From: Cryobacterium sp. SO2
GTDB taxonomy: Bacteria > Actinomycetota > Actinomycetes > Actinomycetales > Microbacteriaceae
Reading direction: 5' to 3'
Assembly: GCF_026151165.2 (NCBI RefSeq)
Contig: NZ_CP117849.1
Location: 1,178,001-1,242,000, forward strand
DNA: 64,000 nt
Shown here: positions 36,678 to 45,430 of the stretch, in pieces
How the letters are laid out: every line of letters begins with the position of its first letter
Numbering within the stretch: the stretch's first letter is position 1
Made by a program: the position numbers and the translations under genes
Notes under the pieces: model-generated
Seen by the model: the letters and a program-made list of their open reading frames with translations, nothing else
The model's database searches: none
Told to the model about the DNA's origin: nothing

Positions 36678-38588
36678 ATGGCGATTGCTACCCGCAATAA
36701 CCTCCGGAATGTTGCAATCGTTGCCCACGTTGACCACGGCAAGACGACGCTGGTCGACGCGATGCTCCAGCAGACGAACTCGTTCGCCGAGCACTCGCAC
36801 ACCGAAGAGCGCGCGATGGACTCCAACGAGCTCGAGCGCGAAAAGGGCATCACGATCCTCGCCAAGAACACGGCGATCTCGTACAAGGGCGTTCACGCCA
36901 CCGACGGCCCCATCACCATCAACGTCATCGACACCCCCGGCCACGCCGACTTCGGTGGAGAGGTCGAGCGCGGCTTGTCCATGGTCGACGGTGTCGTGCT
37001 CCTCGTCGACGCGTCTGAGGGCCCGCTGCCGCAGACCCGCTTCGTGCTGCGCAAGGCACTCGAGGCGCACCTGCCCGTGATCCTCCTGGTCAACAAGACC
37101 GACCGTCCCGACGCGCGTATCGATGAGGTCGTCGAAGAGAGCCAGGACCTGCTCCTCGGTCTCGCCTCCGACATGGCCGACGATGTGCCCGACCTCGACC
37201 TCGACCTGGTCCTGAACGTTCCCGTCGTCTACGCCTCGGGCCGCAGCGGTGCTGCCAGCCTGAACAAGCCGGCCAACGGCGCGCTGCCCGACAACGACGA
37301 CCTCGAGCCGCTCTTCGGTGCGATCCTCGAGCACATCCCGGCGCCGGTCTACGACGACGAGCACCCGCTGCAGGCCTGGGTCACCAACCTCGACTCCTCG
37401 CCGTTCCTCGGTCGCCTCGCGCTGCTGCGCATCTTCCAGGGCACGATCAAGAAGGGCCAGACGGTCGCTTGGATCAAGCACGACGGCAGCATCGCCAACG
37501 TGCGCGTGACCGAGCTCATGATCACCAAGGCGCTCGACCGGTACCCGGCCGAGAGCGCCGGCCCCGGTGACATCGTCGCCGTCGCCGGTTTCCCCGACAT
37601 CACCATCGGTGAGACCCTCGCCGACCCCGAGGACCCGCGCCCGCTGCCGACCATCACGGTCGACGACCCCGCCATCTCGATGACCATCGGCACCAACACG
37701 TCGCCGCTCATCGGCAAGGTCAAGGGCCACAAGCTCACCGCCCGCATGGTCAAGGACCGTCTCGACAAGGAGCTCGTCGGTAACGTCTCGCTCCGTGTTC
37801 TGGACATCGGTCGTCCGGACGCCTGGGAAGTCCAGGGTCGTGGCGAGCTCGCTCTCGCCATCCTGGTCGAGCAGATGCGCCGCGAGGGCTTCGAACTCAC
37901 CGTCGGCAAGCCGCAGGTAGTTGTCAAGCGCGTCGACGGCAAGATCCACGAGCCGTACGAGCACCTCACCATCGACTCGCCCGAAGAGTACCTCGGCGCG
38001 ATCACGCAGCTCCTCGCCGCCCGCAAGGGTCGCATGGAGAACATGGCGAACCACGGCACCGGCTGGGTCCGCATGGAATTCATCGTTCCGTCGCGCGGCC
38101 TGATCGGCTTCCGCACCGAGTTCCTCACGGACACCCGCGGTACCGGTATCGCCAACGCGATCTTCCACGGCTACGAGGCCTGGGCTGGCACCATCAACAC
38201 CCGCACCAACGGCTCGATCGTGGCCGACCGCGCCGGTGTCGTAACGCCGTTCGCGATCATCGCCCTGCAGGAGCGCATGCAGTTCTTCGTGAACCCGACC
38301 GAAGAGGTCTACGAGGGCATGGTCATCGGCGAGAACTCGCGCGGTGACGACATGGACGTGAACATCACCAAGGAGAAGAAGCTGACCAACATGCGTCAGT
38401 CCACCTCCGACACGTTCGAGTCGATGACGCCGTCCAAGCAGCTCACGCTTGAGCAGTGCCTGGAATTCGCCCGCGAAGACGAGTGCGTCGAGGTCACCCC
38501 CGCCGTCGTTCGTATCCGCAAGGTCGAGCTCGCCGCATCCGCTCGTCAGCGCAACGTCTCGCGCCTGAAGAAGCAGGACGCGAACTAG
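36678..38588 (+). CDS. typA: Ribosome-associated translational GTPase TypA/BipA
   Basis: The 636-residue protein has the EF-Tu-like GTPase domain with G1 AHVDHGKTTL, effector region REKGITI, G3 DTPGHADFGG and G4 NKTD (about residue 134). The BipA-specific C-terminal half follows (GRGELALAILVEQMRREGFE, SRGLIGFRTEFLTDTRGTG and ENSRGDDMDVN). It acts on ribosomes in stress and cold adaptation and 50S assembly. AAGGA lies ten bases before the ATG, with a leader of roughly 85 bases from the putative -10. A strong intrinsic terminator follows. Confidence 0.97.
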   Translation: MAIATRNNLRNVAIVAHVDHGKTTLVDAMLQQTNSFAEHSHTEERAMDSNELEREKGITILAKNTAISYKGVHATDGPITINVIDTPGHADFGGEVERGLSMVDGVVLLVDASEGPLPQTRFVLRKALEAHLPVILLVNKTDRPDARIDEVVEESQDLLLGLASDMADDVPDLDLDLVLNVPVVYASGRSGAASLNKPANGALPDNDDLEPLFGAILEHIPAPVYDDEHPLQAWVTNLDSSPFLGRLALLRIFQGTIKKGQTVAWIKHDGSIANVRVTELMITKALDRYPAESAGPGDIVAVAGFPDITIGETLADPEDPRPLPTITVDDPAISMTIGTNTSPLIGKVKGHKLTARMVKDRLDKELVGNVSLRVLDIGRPDAWEVQGRGELALAILVEQMRREGFELTVGKPQVVVKRVDGKIHEPYEHLTIDSPEEYLGAITQLLAARKGRMENMANHGTGWVRMEFIVPSRGLIGFRTEFLTDTRGTGIANAIFHGYEAWAGTINTRTNGSIVADRAGVVTPFAIIALQERMQFFVNPTEEVYEGMVIGENSRGDDMDVNITKEKKLTNMRQSTSDTFESMTPSKQLTLEQCLEFAREDECVEVTPAVVRIRKVELAASARQRNVSRLKKQDAN

Positions 38589-38605
38589 TCCGAAAGTAGT
38601 CTCTG

Positions 38606-38657
38606 ACCGCAGGCATCTCGTTCCGATTCGTTCGGGCCGGGATGCCTGCGGTTTTTT
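38606..38657 (+). terminator. Intrinsic terminator of typA
   Basis: ACCGCAGGCATC (38606-38617) pairs with GATGCCTGCGGT (38641-38652), followed directly by six T residues. This is the clearest rho-independent terminator in the window. Confidence 0.92.
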
Positions 38658-38683
38658 GTCAGCCGAACACGTGTGAGGAAACC

Positions 38684-39139
38684 ATGACCACATTCACAAC
38701 GACCGCGTCACCGCTGCGGATGGGACTGGCCCTCGTGGCGCTGCTGGCTATCGCGCCCGCGCTGGCGGGCTGCTCCGACGGGCAGGTGCAGGATGCCGTG
38801 AACGGGGCCGTGCAGGGCGCCACCGACGGAGACGTGAGCCTGGGCGGAGCGCTGCCGGACGGTTGGCCCACGGACATCCCGGTGATCGACGGCGAGATCA
38901 AGTTCGGCGCCGGCAACACCACCAACGGCGATCAGGGCTGGGTGGTCACCGTGGCGTCCAGCGCCGCTGACCCGCTGGCCGACGCCGAGCAGAAGCTCGT
39001 CGATGCCGGCTTCGAGCCTGACACCGGCAACTCGGCCAACGTGGGCGACGTGGGAGTGGTGGCCCTGAAGAACGCCGCCTACATCGTCACGATCGCCGGC
39101 ACCCCCGACGGCGTGCTCTACACGGTCGCTCCCGCGTAA
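38684..39139 (+). CDS. Small predicted lipoprotein
   Basis: The 151-residue protein has a signal segment (MGLALVALLAIAPALAGC, lipobox LAGC near residue 30). An alanine/glycine spacer follows, then a compact beta-rich domain (LPDGWPTDIPVIDGEIKFG, GWVVTVASSAADPLADAEQKL, NVGDVGVVALKNAAYIVTIA). No named family is recognised. GAGGAAACC before the ATG supports the start. It is followed by a family B hairpin between convergent genes. Confidence 0.75.
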   Translation: MTTFTTTASPLRMGLALVALLAIAPALAGCSDGQVQDAVNGAVQGATDGDVSLGGALPDGWPTDIPVIDGEIKFGAGNTTNGDQGWVVTVASSAADPLADAEQKLVDAGFEPDTGNSANVGDVGVVALKNAAYIVTIAGTPDGVLYTVAPA

Positions 39140-39155
39140 CCCCTCGTCCCCCTTA

Positions 39156-39216
39156 CGCGAGCCGTGAGTTGAGCCCCGAAAACTCGAGTTTTTCGGGGCT
39201 CAACTCACGGCTCGCG
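39156..39216. terminator. Family B hairpin, copy 2 (bidirectional terminator)
   Basis: A nearly perfect 31-bp inverted repeat (CGCGAGCCGTGAGTTGAGCC and complement) centres on AAAACTCGAGTTTTT. A and T runs in the stem allow termination in both directions, which suits its place between the convergent lipoprotein and efeB genes. Confidence 0.88.
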
Positions 39217-39227
39217 GGCTGTGGGGG

Positions 39228-40583
39228 TTAGGTGAAGAGACCCGCGCCTACGTAGGAGCCCTGGCGGGCTCCTGGGGGGACCGCGAAGAGGGCCGAGCCC
39301 ACGTGACGGATGTATTCGTTCAGGGCGTCGTGGCGGGCCAGATTCAGCTGCACTGTGGTGAAGCTCTGCGGTGTGCGCTGGAAACTGATGAAGAACAGGC
39401 CGGCGTCGAGGCGGCCGAGTGAGTCGTTGCCGTCGACGAAGTTGTACCCGCGGCGCAGGATGCGGATCCCGTCGTTCTGGGTCGGATGCGCCAGACGCAC
39501 GTGCGCGGCGGTGTCGATCAGCGGCTGGTCCGCGCGACCGGCGAGCTCGAAATCCGGTTCGGTGAACTCGGTTCCCCCCGACAACGGAGCGCCCTCACCC
39601 TTGTTGCGGCCGATCACGGTCTCCTGCTCACGCAGGCTGGTGCGGTCCCACGTTTCGATGGTCATCCGGATGCGCCGGGCCACGAGATACGACCCGCCCG
39701 CGAGCCAGGCCGGGCCGTCGTCAGACCCCACCCAGAGGTGTTCGGTAGCGGCTGCAGGCTCCTCGGCCTTGATGTTGGCCGTGCCGTCCTTGAAGCCGAA
39801 AAGGTTGCGCGGGGTGGCCTGACTGGTGCTCGTCGACGAGGTGCGGCCGAAGCCGAGCTGCGACCAGCGGATGGCGGCCCGTCCGAAGGCGATGCGGGAC
39901 AGGTTGCGGATGGCGTGCACGGCGACCTGGGGGTCGTTGGCGCAGGCCTGGATGCAGAGGTCGCCGCCGCTGGTGGCGTCGTCGAGCATGTCGCCGGGGA
40001 AATGCGGCAGGTCGACAAGGTCCGCCGGTCGTCGGGCGGCCAGGCCGAACCGGTCGACTCCCGCCGCGGTCTGGAACAGGCTGGGACCGAAGCCGAACGT
40101 GATCGTCAGGCCGGCCGGCGGCAGGCCGACCGCCTCGCCGGTGTCCTGCGGCGGGGCGTCGTACGGTCCGCTGACCGCCCCGTATTCGCCGATGTCCTGG
40201 CCGGCGGTCATGGCGGCGGCGGCGACAGTCCAGTCCTGCAGCAGCTCGATGAGGTCCGCCCGACTGGTGCCGTCGGTCACGTCGAAGGCCGCGAAGTGCA
40301 GCCGGTCCTGGGCCGGCGTGACAATGCCGGCCTGGTGCTTCTGATAGAACTGGTAGACCGCGCCGGCATCCGTCTGGGCGGACGGCGCCGAGACGGCCAT
40401 CGCGACCCTGTCGCCGGCGATGCCCAGTCCGAGACCGGCCACTCCCGCCCCCGCCAGCCCGAGCAGACCGCGTCTGGACAGGCCGCGGCGTTCGTCCTGG
40501 GGCGCCGCCGCGGTCTCCGGCGTGCGCGCGGGGGCGCTCGTCGGATCGGAGGCGGGGGAGTCGGGGGTGGGGGAGTCGGTCAT
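39228..40583 (-). CDS. efeB: Deferrochelatase/Dyp-type heme peroxidase EfeB
   Basis: The 451-residue protein has a twin-arginine signal near residue 35 (LSRRGLLGLAGAGVAGLG) and a Dyp-type peroxidase domain. The distal catalytic motif is NLFGFKDGTANI (GxxDG). The region near RSYLVARRIRMTIETWDR-like sequence and DAGLFFISFQRTP are conserved. It is exported folded with heme and supports iron uptake by oxidising iron or extracting it from heme. Third gene of efeU-efeO-efeB, 30 bp after efeO. Confidence 0.96.
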   Translation of the reverse strand: MTDSPTPDSPASDPTSAPARTPETAAAPQDERRGLSRRGLLGLAGAGVAGLGLGIAGDRVAMAVSAPSAQTDAGAVYQFYQKHQAGIVTPAQDRLHFAAFDVTDGTSRADLIELLQDWTVAAAAMTAGQDIGEYGAVSGPYDAPPQDTGEAVGLPPAGLTITFGFGPSLFQTAAGVDRFGLAARRPADLVDLPHFPGDMLDDATSGGDLCIQACANDPQVAVHAIRNLSRIAFGRAAIRWSQLGFGRTSSTSTSQATPRNLFGFKDGTANIKAEEPAAATEHLWVGSDDGPAWLAGGSYLVARRIRMTIETWDRTSLREQETVIGRNKGEGAPLSGGTEFTEPDFELAGRADQPLIDTAAHVRLAHPTQNDGIRILRRGYNFVDGNDSLGRLDAGLFFISFQRTPQSFTTVQLNLARHDALNEYIRHVGSALFAVPPGARQGSYVGAGLFT

Positions 40584-40613
40584 GGTGCGGGGCGGTCTTT
40601 CGTCGACGCGGTC

Positions 40614-41783
40614 TTAGAGGACGAGCGTAGCGGTGAGCTGGTTGAGCGGCTCACCGAGGGCGTTCACCTGGTCGGCGAATGCCTTGATCTCGGCGGGGGT
40701 GAGGTCGGTGTACAGGGTGAAGCCGTCGCCGACGCGCTGGGCGTCGAGCAGGGCCTGCAGGGCGGCGAACTCACTGTCGAGGTCGGCTGCCAGGTCGGCG
40801 TCCTCTTCGAGCAGGATGTCGCGCACGCCGTCGTAGAGCACCTTGGCGCCGTCGATGTTGGCCTGGAAGTCCCACAGGTCAGTGTGCGACCAGAATTCTT
40901 CCTCGCCGGTGACCTTGCCGGTGGCGACCTCGTCGAGGAGGCCGATCGCGCCGTTGGTCTGCTGCGACAGGGTGAAGCTGAGGTCCTGGACCTTTTCGTT
41001 CAGGGTGGTGGTGTCCTCCACCAGAAGGTCGGCGAGGTTCTGGCGCTGCTCCGGCGTGTACGCCGTGAAGCCGGCTTCGGCCTCGGCCGGCCAGAGGTCC
41101 TTCTCGATCGCGTGCCAGCCGGTCCAGTCCTGGCCCTCCTCGAGGTCGGCCTCGCGCAGGTCGAGCTGCGGGTCGAGGTCGCCGAACGACTCGGCGACGG
41201 TCTCCACCCGCTCCCAGTGCGCGCGGGTGGATGCGTAGAGGGCGCGGGCGGTGTCGTCGTCGCCGGCCAGGTAGGCGTCAGCGAAGGACTGCGTGCCGGT
41301 GACGAGCTGCGCCACCTGGTCCCGCACATACGCGGCGTAGTTGGTGTTGGCCACCTCGACCTGGGCGTCCAGGTCGGCGTCCACGACAACGTCGTCGCCG
41401 GAGGCGGTGACGGTGAAAGCGTTCTTGTCGATGCCGTCGCCGGTCATGCCCGGCTTGCAACTGGTGATGTAGCTGCCCTCGGCCAGCTGCACGACGAGGT
41501 CGCGGCTGAGGCCGGGGCCGATGTTCTCGGCTTCACCCACGATGCGCAGGCCGTCCTCGGCGAGCAGGTAGAACTCGGTGACCTGGTCGCCGGAGTTCGT
41601 CACCCTGAAGCTGACGTTGCCGGCAGGGGCCTCCGCGGCCGACACGGCGCAGGCATCCGCGCTGCTGTCGACGGTGAGGGCCTGGTCGGAGCTTGCGGTG
41701 GTGTCGGCGTTGGCGACACAGCCGGTGAGGACCAGCAGGCCGCCGAGTGAGGCGGCAACGAGGGGGAGGAGGCGGGCGCGCAT
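40614..41783 (-). CDS. efeO: Iron uptake lipoprotein EfeO (cupredoxin plus M75/imelysin domains)
   Basis: The 389-residue lipoprotein (LLVLTGC, cysteine near residue 22) has an N-terminal cupredoxin-like domain (about 40-130) and a C-terminal M75 domain. The M75 domain has the characteristic RAHWERVETVAESFGDLDP near 188 and GWHAIEKDLW near 222. It binds iron or copper outside the membrane and presents iron to EfeU. The operon order and 38-bp spacing from efeU fit the family. Confidence 0.96.
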   Translation of the reverse strand: MRARLLPLVAASLGGLLVLTGCVANADTTASSDQALTVDSSADACAVSAAEAPAGNVSFRVTNSGDQVTEFYLLAEDGLRIVGEAENIGPGLSRDLVVQLAEGSYITSCKPGMTGDGIDKNAFTVTASGDDVVVDADLDAQVEVANTNYAAYVRDQVAQLVTGTQSFADAYLAGDDDTARALYASTRAHWERVETVAESFGDLDPQLDLREADLEEGQDWTGWHAIEKDLWPAEAEAGFTAYTPEQRQNLADLLVEDTTTLNEKVQDLSFTLSQQTNGAIGLLDEVATGKVTGEEEFWSHTDLWDFQANIDGAKVLYDGVRDILLEEDADLAADLDSEFAALQALLDAQRVGDGFTLYTDLTPAEIKAFADQVNALGEPLNQLTATLVL

Positions 41784-41821
41784 GGGTGTCCTTAGGAGGG
41801 AGGCGGTGCGAGGTTGTGGGG

Positions 41822-42679
41822 TCAGTGGGCGGCGACCGCGGATGCGGTCTGGCGCGGTGCGGAGGCCGAGGCCGGCGACGGGGTGCGGCTCTTCAGGATG
41901 AAGAGGGTGAGCGTGGGCACCAGGTAGGCGAGCCAGACCCCCAGCTCGAACCAGGTGGTGGCCGGGGAGAAGTTGAGCGTGCCTTTCAGCAGCGTGCCGT
42001 ACCAGCTGTCCGGTGGGATCACGGCGGAGACGTTGAACGCGAGAGCGTTGAGCCCGGGCAGGATGCCGGCCTCCTGCAGGTCGTGCACACCGTAGGAGAG
42101 CACGCCGGCGGCCACGACGATGAGGATGGCGCCTGTCCAGGTGAAGAACCGGCTCAGGTTGATCTTGAGCATGCCGGCGTAGATCAGCCAGCCCAGGCCC
42201 ACGGCGGTAAGGATGCCCAGGCTCGCCCCGACCAGCGGCATGGTGGTCGCGCCCGTGGCTTGCACGGCGGCCCAGATGAACAGGGCGGTCTCGATGCCCT
42301 CGCGGCCCACCGCGAGGAACGCGACGAGCACGAGGCCCATGCCGGTGCCGACGAGGTGCTTGTCGATGCTGCCGTGCAGGTGGCCCTTGAGGTCACGCGC
42401 TGTGCGCAGCATCCAGAACACCATCCAGGTCACCAGGCCCGTGGCGATGATGGAGAGCAGCCCGCCGATGGTCTCCTGGGCGGCGAAGCTCAGCCCATAG
42501 GTGCCGAAGGTGAGGATCGCGCCGATGGCGAGGGCCAGCAGCACGGCGAGCCCGACGCCCGTCCAGAGACGGGCGAGAACGTCGCGGCGGCCGATTTTCA
42601 CGACGTAGGCGATCAGGATCGTCACGATCAACGCGGCTTCAAGGCCTTCGCGCAGGCCGATCAGGTAGTTTGCGAGCAC
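41822..42679 (-). CDS. efeU: Iron permease EfeU (FTR1 family)
   Basis: The 285-residue membrane protein has seven predicted helices and the two iron-binding REGLE-type motifs, REGLEAALIVTIL (about residue 9) and REGIETALFIWA (about 126). These are diagnostic of the OFeT/FTR1 family. The C-terminus is short and alanine-rich. It is the first gene of the operon, and the probable IdeR box lies 46 bases upstream of its ATG. Confidence 0.96.
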   Translation of the reverse strand: MLANYLIGLREGLEAALIVTILIAYVVKIGRRDVLARLWTGVGLAVLLALAIGAILTFGTYGLSFAAQETIGGLLSIIATGLVTWMVFWMLRTARDLKGHLHGSIDKHLVGTGMGLVLVAFLAVGREGIETALFIWAAVQATGATTMPLVGASLGILTAVGLGWLIYAGMLKINLSRFFTWTGAILIVVAAGVLSYGVHDLQEAGILPGLNALAFNVSAVIPPDSWYGTLLKGTLNFSPATTWFELGVWLAYLVPTLTLFILKSRTPSPASASAPRQTASAVAAH

Positions 42680-42724
42680 AGTGCTTCCCGGTCGTGGAGA
42701 GTGGGGTGTGGAGATCTATCCAAA

Positions 42725-42743
42725 GATGGTAAGGCTAACCTTA
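42725..42743. promoter_or_regulatory. Probable IdeR/DmdR iron box before efeU
   Basis: The 19-base site contains GGTAAGGCTAACCTTA, which agrees with the IdeR/DmdR consensus TWAGGTWAGSCTWACCTWA at 17 of 19 positions. It lies in the gap between efeU (minus strand) and the divergent membrane-protein gene, so iron repression of the efe operon is expected. Confidence 0.85.
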
Positions 42744-42865
42744 CCCATCCACTCTACGTACCTTGCGCGGATGTGTCCAGCTAAGATTTGTCAGCGGCCG
42801 GCAGCCGGGCCGCTCGTGCCCAGCACCACCCGCCACCGCTCGTTCGCGTCGTTCAGGAGTCACCC

Positions 42866-43831
42866 ATGGTCATGTCCGGTACCGGTGAGCGCGTGGTCTT
42901 CGTGCTCGATGCGCCCGGCGACGAGTCCCTCCTCACCGGCGGAACGATCGCCCGCCTTCTCGACGACGGTGCAGAGGTGACGGTGCTCTTCGGCTCGTCG
43001 GGATCGTCGGCCCCGTCCGCGGCCGCCGTCTCGGCGGCACGCTCGGCGTTGGGGGAGGGCGATCCGGCCCAGTGGCGGGTGCTCTCCGGCGCGCCGGAGG
43101 ATGCCGCGCGCCGGAGCGTGCTCGGCGAGGCCCTCGCCGAGACCGAGGCGACCGCCGTCGTGACCGCCGCCGCCGACCCGGTGCTGCGCCAGGCGGCGAC
43201 AGACGCTGCCGGCGACCACGGCGTGCCGGTGTTCCTCAGCAGCCGGGTCTCCGCCGCGCCCGGCCAGCGGCTCACCGCGATCGATGTGAGCGACCACCTC
43301 GACCGCAAACTGCACGCCCTGGCCGCCTACGACGCCCGCTGGCAGGTCGATGGCCGGGTGGTGCACCTCGTCGACGGCGGAGAGGCCCTGGTCACCGGCA
43401 CCGAAACGTATGTGCGCGCCGGCGCCCCGGCATCCGTTGCCGCCCTCGAAGCCCCGACCGTCGCCACCCGCCTGATCGCGACCCTGGTGGCGCTGGCCGC
43501 CGGTGTGCTGTTCGGCGTGCTGGGTACCGTGGCCCACCAGACCACCGTGGACCTCGGACCGGTGAGTCTGCCCATCGGCCTGGTGCTCTCGCTGGTCGCC
43601 TGCGGCACCCTGCTCGTTGGCCTGCGGTTGGTGGTCGGTGACCGCCTCGTGGTGCTCGCAGCCGCGATCGGGCTGCTCGCCACGGTGTTCCTGTTGTCGC
43701 TGCGCAGCACCGGCGGGTCGGTTCTGGTGCCCGCCGGAGTGCTCGGCACGGTCTGGACGGCCGTGCCGGCGCTGGTGGCGGCCCTCGTGCTCGCCTGGCC
43801 CCGAATACCGGCCAGACGGCCGACGGCGTAG
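42866..43831 (+). CDS. Degenerate PIG-L/MshB-like domain fused to four-helix membrane domain
   Basis: The 321-residue protein has an N-terminal part patterned like PIG-L deacetylases (VVFVLDAPGDESLLTGGTIARLLDDGAEVTVLFG, about residues 8-41). The metal-binding AHPDDE motif is replaced by DAPGDES, so the zinc site is probably lost. Residues 205-315 form four or five membrane helices. In mycobacteria mshB is followed by a separate membrane protein and, further on, fdxC and a dapC-like aminotransferase. Here a fusion of the first two appears to stand before fdxA and dapC. AGGAGT five bases before the ATG supports the start. An enzymatic role is doubtful. Confidence 0.72.
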   Translation: MVMSGTGERVVFVLDAPGDESLLTGGTIARLLDDGAEVTVLFGSSGSSAPSAAAVSAARSALGEGDPAQWRVLSGAPEDAARRSVLGEALAETEATAVVTAAADPVLRQAATDAAGDHGVPVFLSSRVSAAPGQRLTAIDVSDHLDRKLHALAAYDARWQVDGRVVHLVDGGEALVTGTETYVRAGAPASVAALEAPTVATRLIATLVALAAGVLFGVLGTVAHQTTVDLGPVSLPIGLVLSLVACGTLLVGLRLVVGDRLVVLAAAIGLLATVFLLSLRSTGGSVLVPAGVLGTVWTAVPALVAALVLAWPRIPARRPTA

Positions 43832-43867
43832 ACTGGCACCTTAGTTCGTGAAGGGAATTCCGCCACT

Positions 43868-44191
43868 GTGACGTATGTGATCGCCTTACCCTGCGTGGAC
43901 GTTAAAGATCGCGCCTGCGTCGACGAATGCCCCGTCGACTGCATTTACGAGGGCGAACGCTCCCTCTACATCCACCCCGACGAGTGCGTCGACTGTGGTG
44001 CCTGCGAACCGGTCTGCCCGGTCGAGGCCATCTACTACGAAGACGACCTCCCCGAGCAATGGGCCGACTACTACAAGGCCAACGTCGAGTTCTTCGACGA
44101 CATCGGCTCGCCCGGCGGAGCCGCGAAGGTGGGCGTGATCGCCAAGGACCACCCGGTGATCTCGGTGCTCCCTCCCCAGGTTCAGCACTAG
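43868..44191 (+). CDS. fdxA: Seven-iron ferredoxin (3Fe-4S/4Fe-4S)
   Basis: The 107-residue protein has the cysteine pattern of bacterial 7Fe ferredoxins: CVDVKDRACVDECPVDC for the first cluster region and CVDCGACEPVCP for the second, followed by the family helix PEQWADYYKANVEFFDDIG. It serves as a soluble electron carrier. It starts with GTG at 43868, and dapC starts two bases after its stop. The fdxC-dapC neighbourhood is conserved in actinobacteria. Confidence 0.96.
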   Translation: MTYVIALPCVDVKDRACVDECPVDCIYEGERSLYIHPDECVDCGACEPVCPVEAIYYEDDLPEQWADYYKANVEFFDDIGSPGGAAKVGVIAKDHPVISVLPPQVQH

Positions 44192-44193
44192 CA

Positions 44194-45315
44194 GTGCTGA
44201 AGCCGCTTCCCGACTACCCGTGGGACCAGATGCTGCCGTTCGCGCAGCAGGCCAGGGCCCACGCTGACGGCATCGTCGACCTGTCCATCGGCTCACCGGT
44301 GGATGCCACCCCGCCCGTGGTGCAGGCCGCGCTGGCGCACGCGACGGATGCGCACGCCTACCCGCAGACCACCGGCACCCCGGCGCTGCAGCAGGCCATC
44401 ATCGCCTGGTACGCCCGCCGCCGCGGTGTCACCGGGCTGACGGAGAAGAACGTGCTGCCCACCATCGGCTCGAAGGAGCTCGTGGCGCTACTGCCGTTCA
44501 TGCTCGGCCTGGGCGAGGGCGACACCATCGTGCACCCTCTGGCCGCGTACCCCACCTACGCCATCGGCGCGGCCATGGCCGGTGCGGATGCGGTCCCGTC
44601 CGACGACCCGGCCCAGTGGCCGGAGACGACCAAGCTGATCTGGCTGAACAGCCCCGGCAACCCCGACGGCCGGGTGCTGAACGTCGAACACCTCCGCGCC
44701 GCGGTTGCCCGCGCCCGGGAACTGGGCGCCGTGATCGTCAATGACGAGTGCTACGCCGAGCTGGGCTGGGACGCCCCGTGGGACGCCGAGCCGATCCCGA
44801 GCATCCTCGACCCCCGGGTCACCGACGGCGACACTCACAACATCGTGGCGATCTACTCGCTGAGCAAGCAGTCCAACATGGCCGGCTACCGCGGCGCGTT
44901 CGCCGCCGGTTGCGACAGCGTGCTCGGCCGCCTGCTCACCGTGCGCAAGCACGCCGGCCTGATGCTGCCCGCGCCCCTGCAGGCCGCCATGGTGGCCGCT
45001 CTGGGCGACGACGAGCATGTCGCCGTACAGCGGGAACGCTACCTGGCGCGCCGGCAGGTGCTGCTGCCCGCCCTGATCGCCGCCGGATTCACTATCGACA
45101 ACAGTGAGGCAGGCCTCTACCTCTGGGCCACAGCCGGTGTCGACGCCTGGGACTCCATCCGCCAGCTCGCCGAGTTGGGCATCCTGGCCGGTCCAGGACC
45201 GTTCTACGGCGACTTCTACCCGCGGCACGTGCGGTTCTCGCTCACCGCCACCGACGAGCGCATCGCCGCCGCCGCGGCCCGCCTGCGCGCCTCGGTCGCC
45301 ACCGCTGGCGCATAA
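44194..45315 (+). CDS. dapC: N-succinyldiaminopimelate aminotransferase
   Basis: The 373-residue fold-type I aminotransferase converts N-succinyl-2-amino-6-ketopimelate to N-succinyl-diaminopimelate. Visible are YPQTTGTPALQQAI, NSPGNPDGRVL, NDECYAELGW and the PLP-lysine motif YSLSKQSNMAGYRGAF (lysine near residue 228). The GTG at 44194 lies two bases after the ferredoxin stop. Its own stop codon TAA (45313-45315) lies inside a family D repeat. With dapD and dapE nearby it completes the succinylase steps. Confidence 0.93.
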   Translation: MLKPLPDYPWDQMLPFAQQARAHADGIVDLSIGSPVDATPPVVQAALAHATDAHAYPQTTGTPALQQAIIAWYARRRGVTGLTEKNVLPTIGSKELVALLPFMLGLGEGDTIVHPLAAYPTYAIGAAMAGADAVPSDDPAQWPETTKLIWLNSPGNPDGRVLNVEHLRAAVARARELGAVIVNDECYAELGWDAPWDAEPIPSILDPRVTDGDTHNIVAIYSLSKQSNMAGYRGAFAAGCDSVLGRLLTVRKHAGLMLPAPLQAAMVAALGDDEHVAVQRERYLARRQVLLPALIAAGFTIDNSEAGLYLWATAGVDAWDSIRQLAELGILAGPGPFYGDFYPRHVRFSLTATDERIAAAAARLRASVATAGA

Positions 45316-45404
45316 CTCCTGCAATTCGTGAGGCCGGCGGCCACCGGATACCGGAATCCCGCCGAAACTGCCCGCCTCGGCGAGATTCAGCAGGAGTTGT
45401 GCTC
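45311..45404. repeat. Family D MITE-like palindromic element, copy 1
   Basis: This 94-bp element has terminal inverted repeats (CATAACTCCTGCAATTC at the left, CAGCAGGAGTTGTGCTC at the right). It has exactly the same length and ends as the copy at 45845. Its left end supplies the dapC stop codon. Its right end lies 14 bases before a -10-like TAGGCT of the next gene. Confidence 0.87.
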
Positions 45405-45430
45405 ACCGCCGGCGTGCTTAGGCTGGGGGC

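Noticed and set aside
35925..38693. 922-codon minus-strand frame across the repeat array and typA
   Set aside because: Antisense shadow of typA continued through repeats.
39486..41750. 754-codon plus-strand frame opposite efeB and efeO
   Set aside because: Low-complexity shadow; efeB and efeO are on the minus strand with clear motifs.
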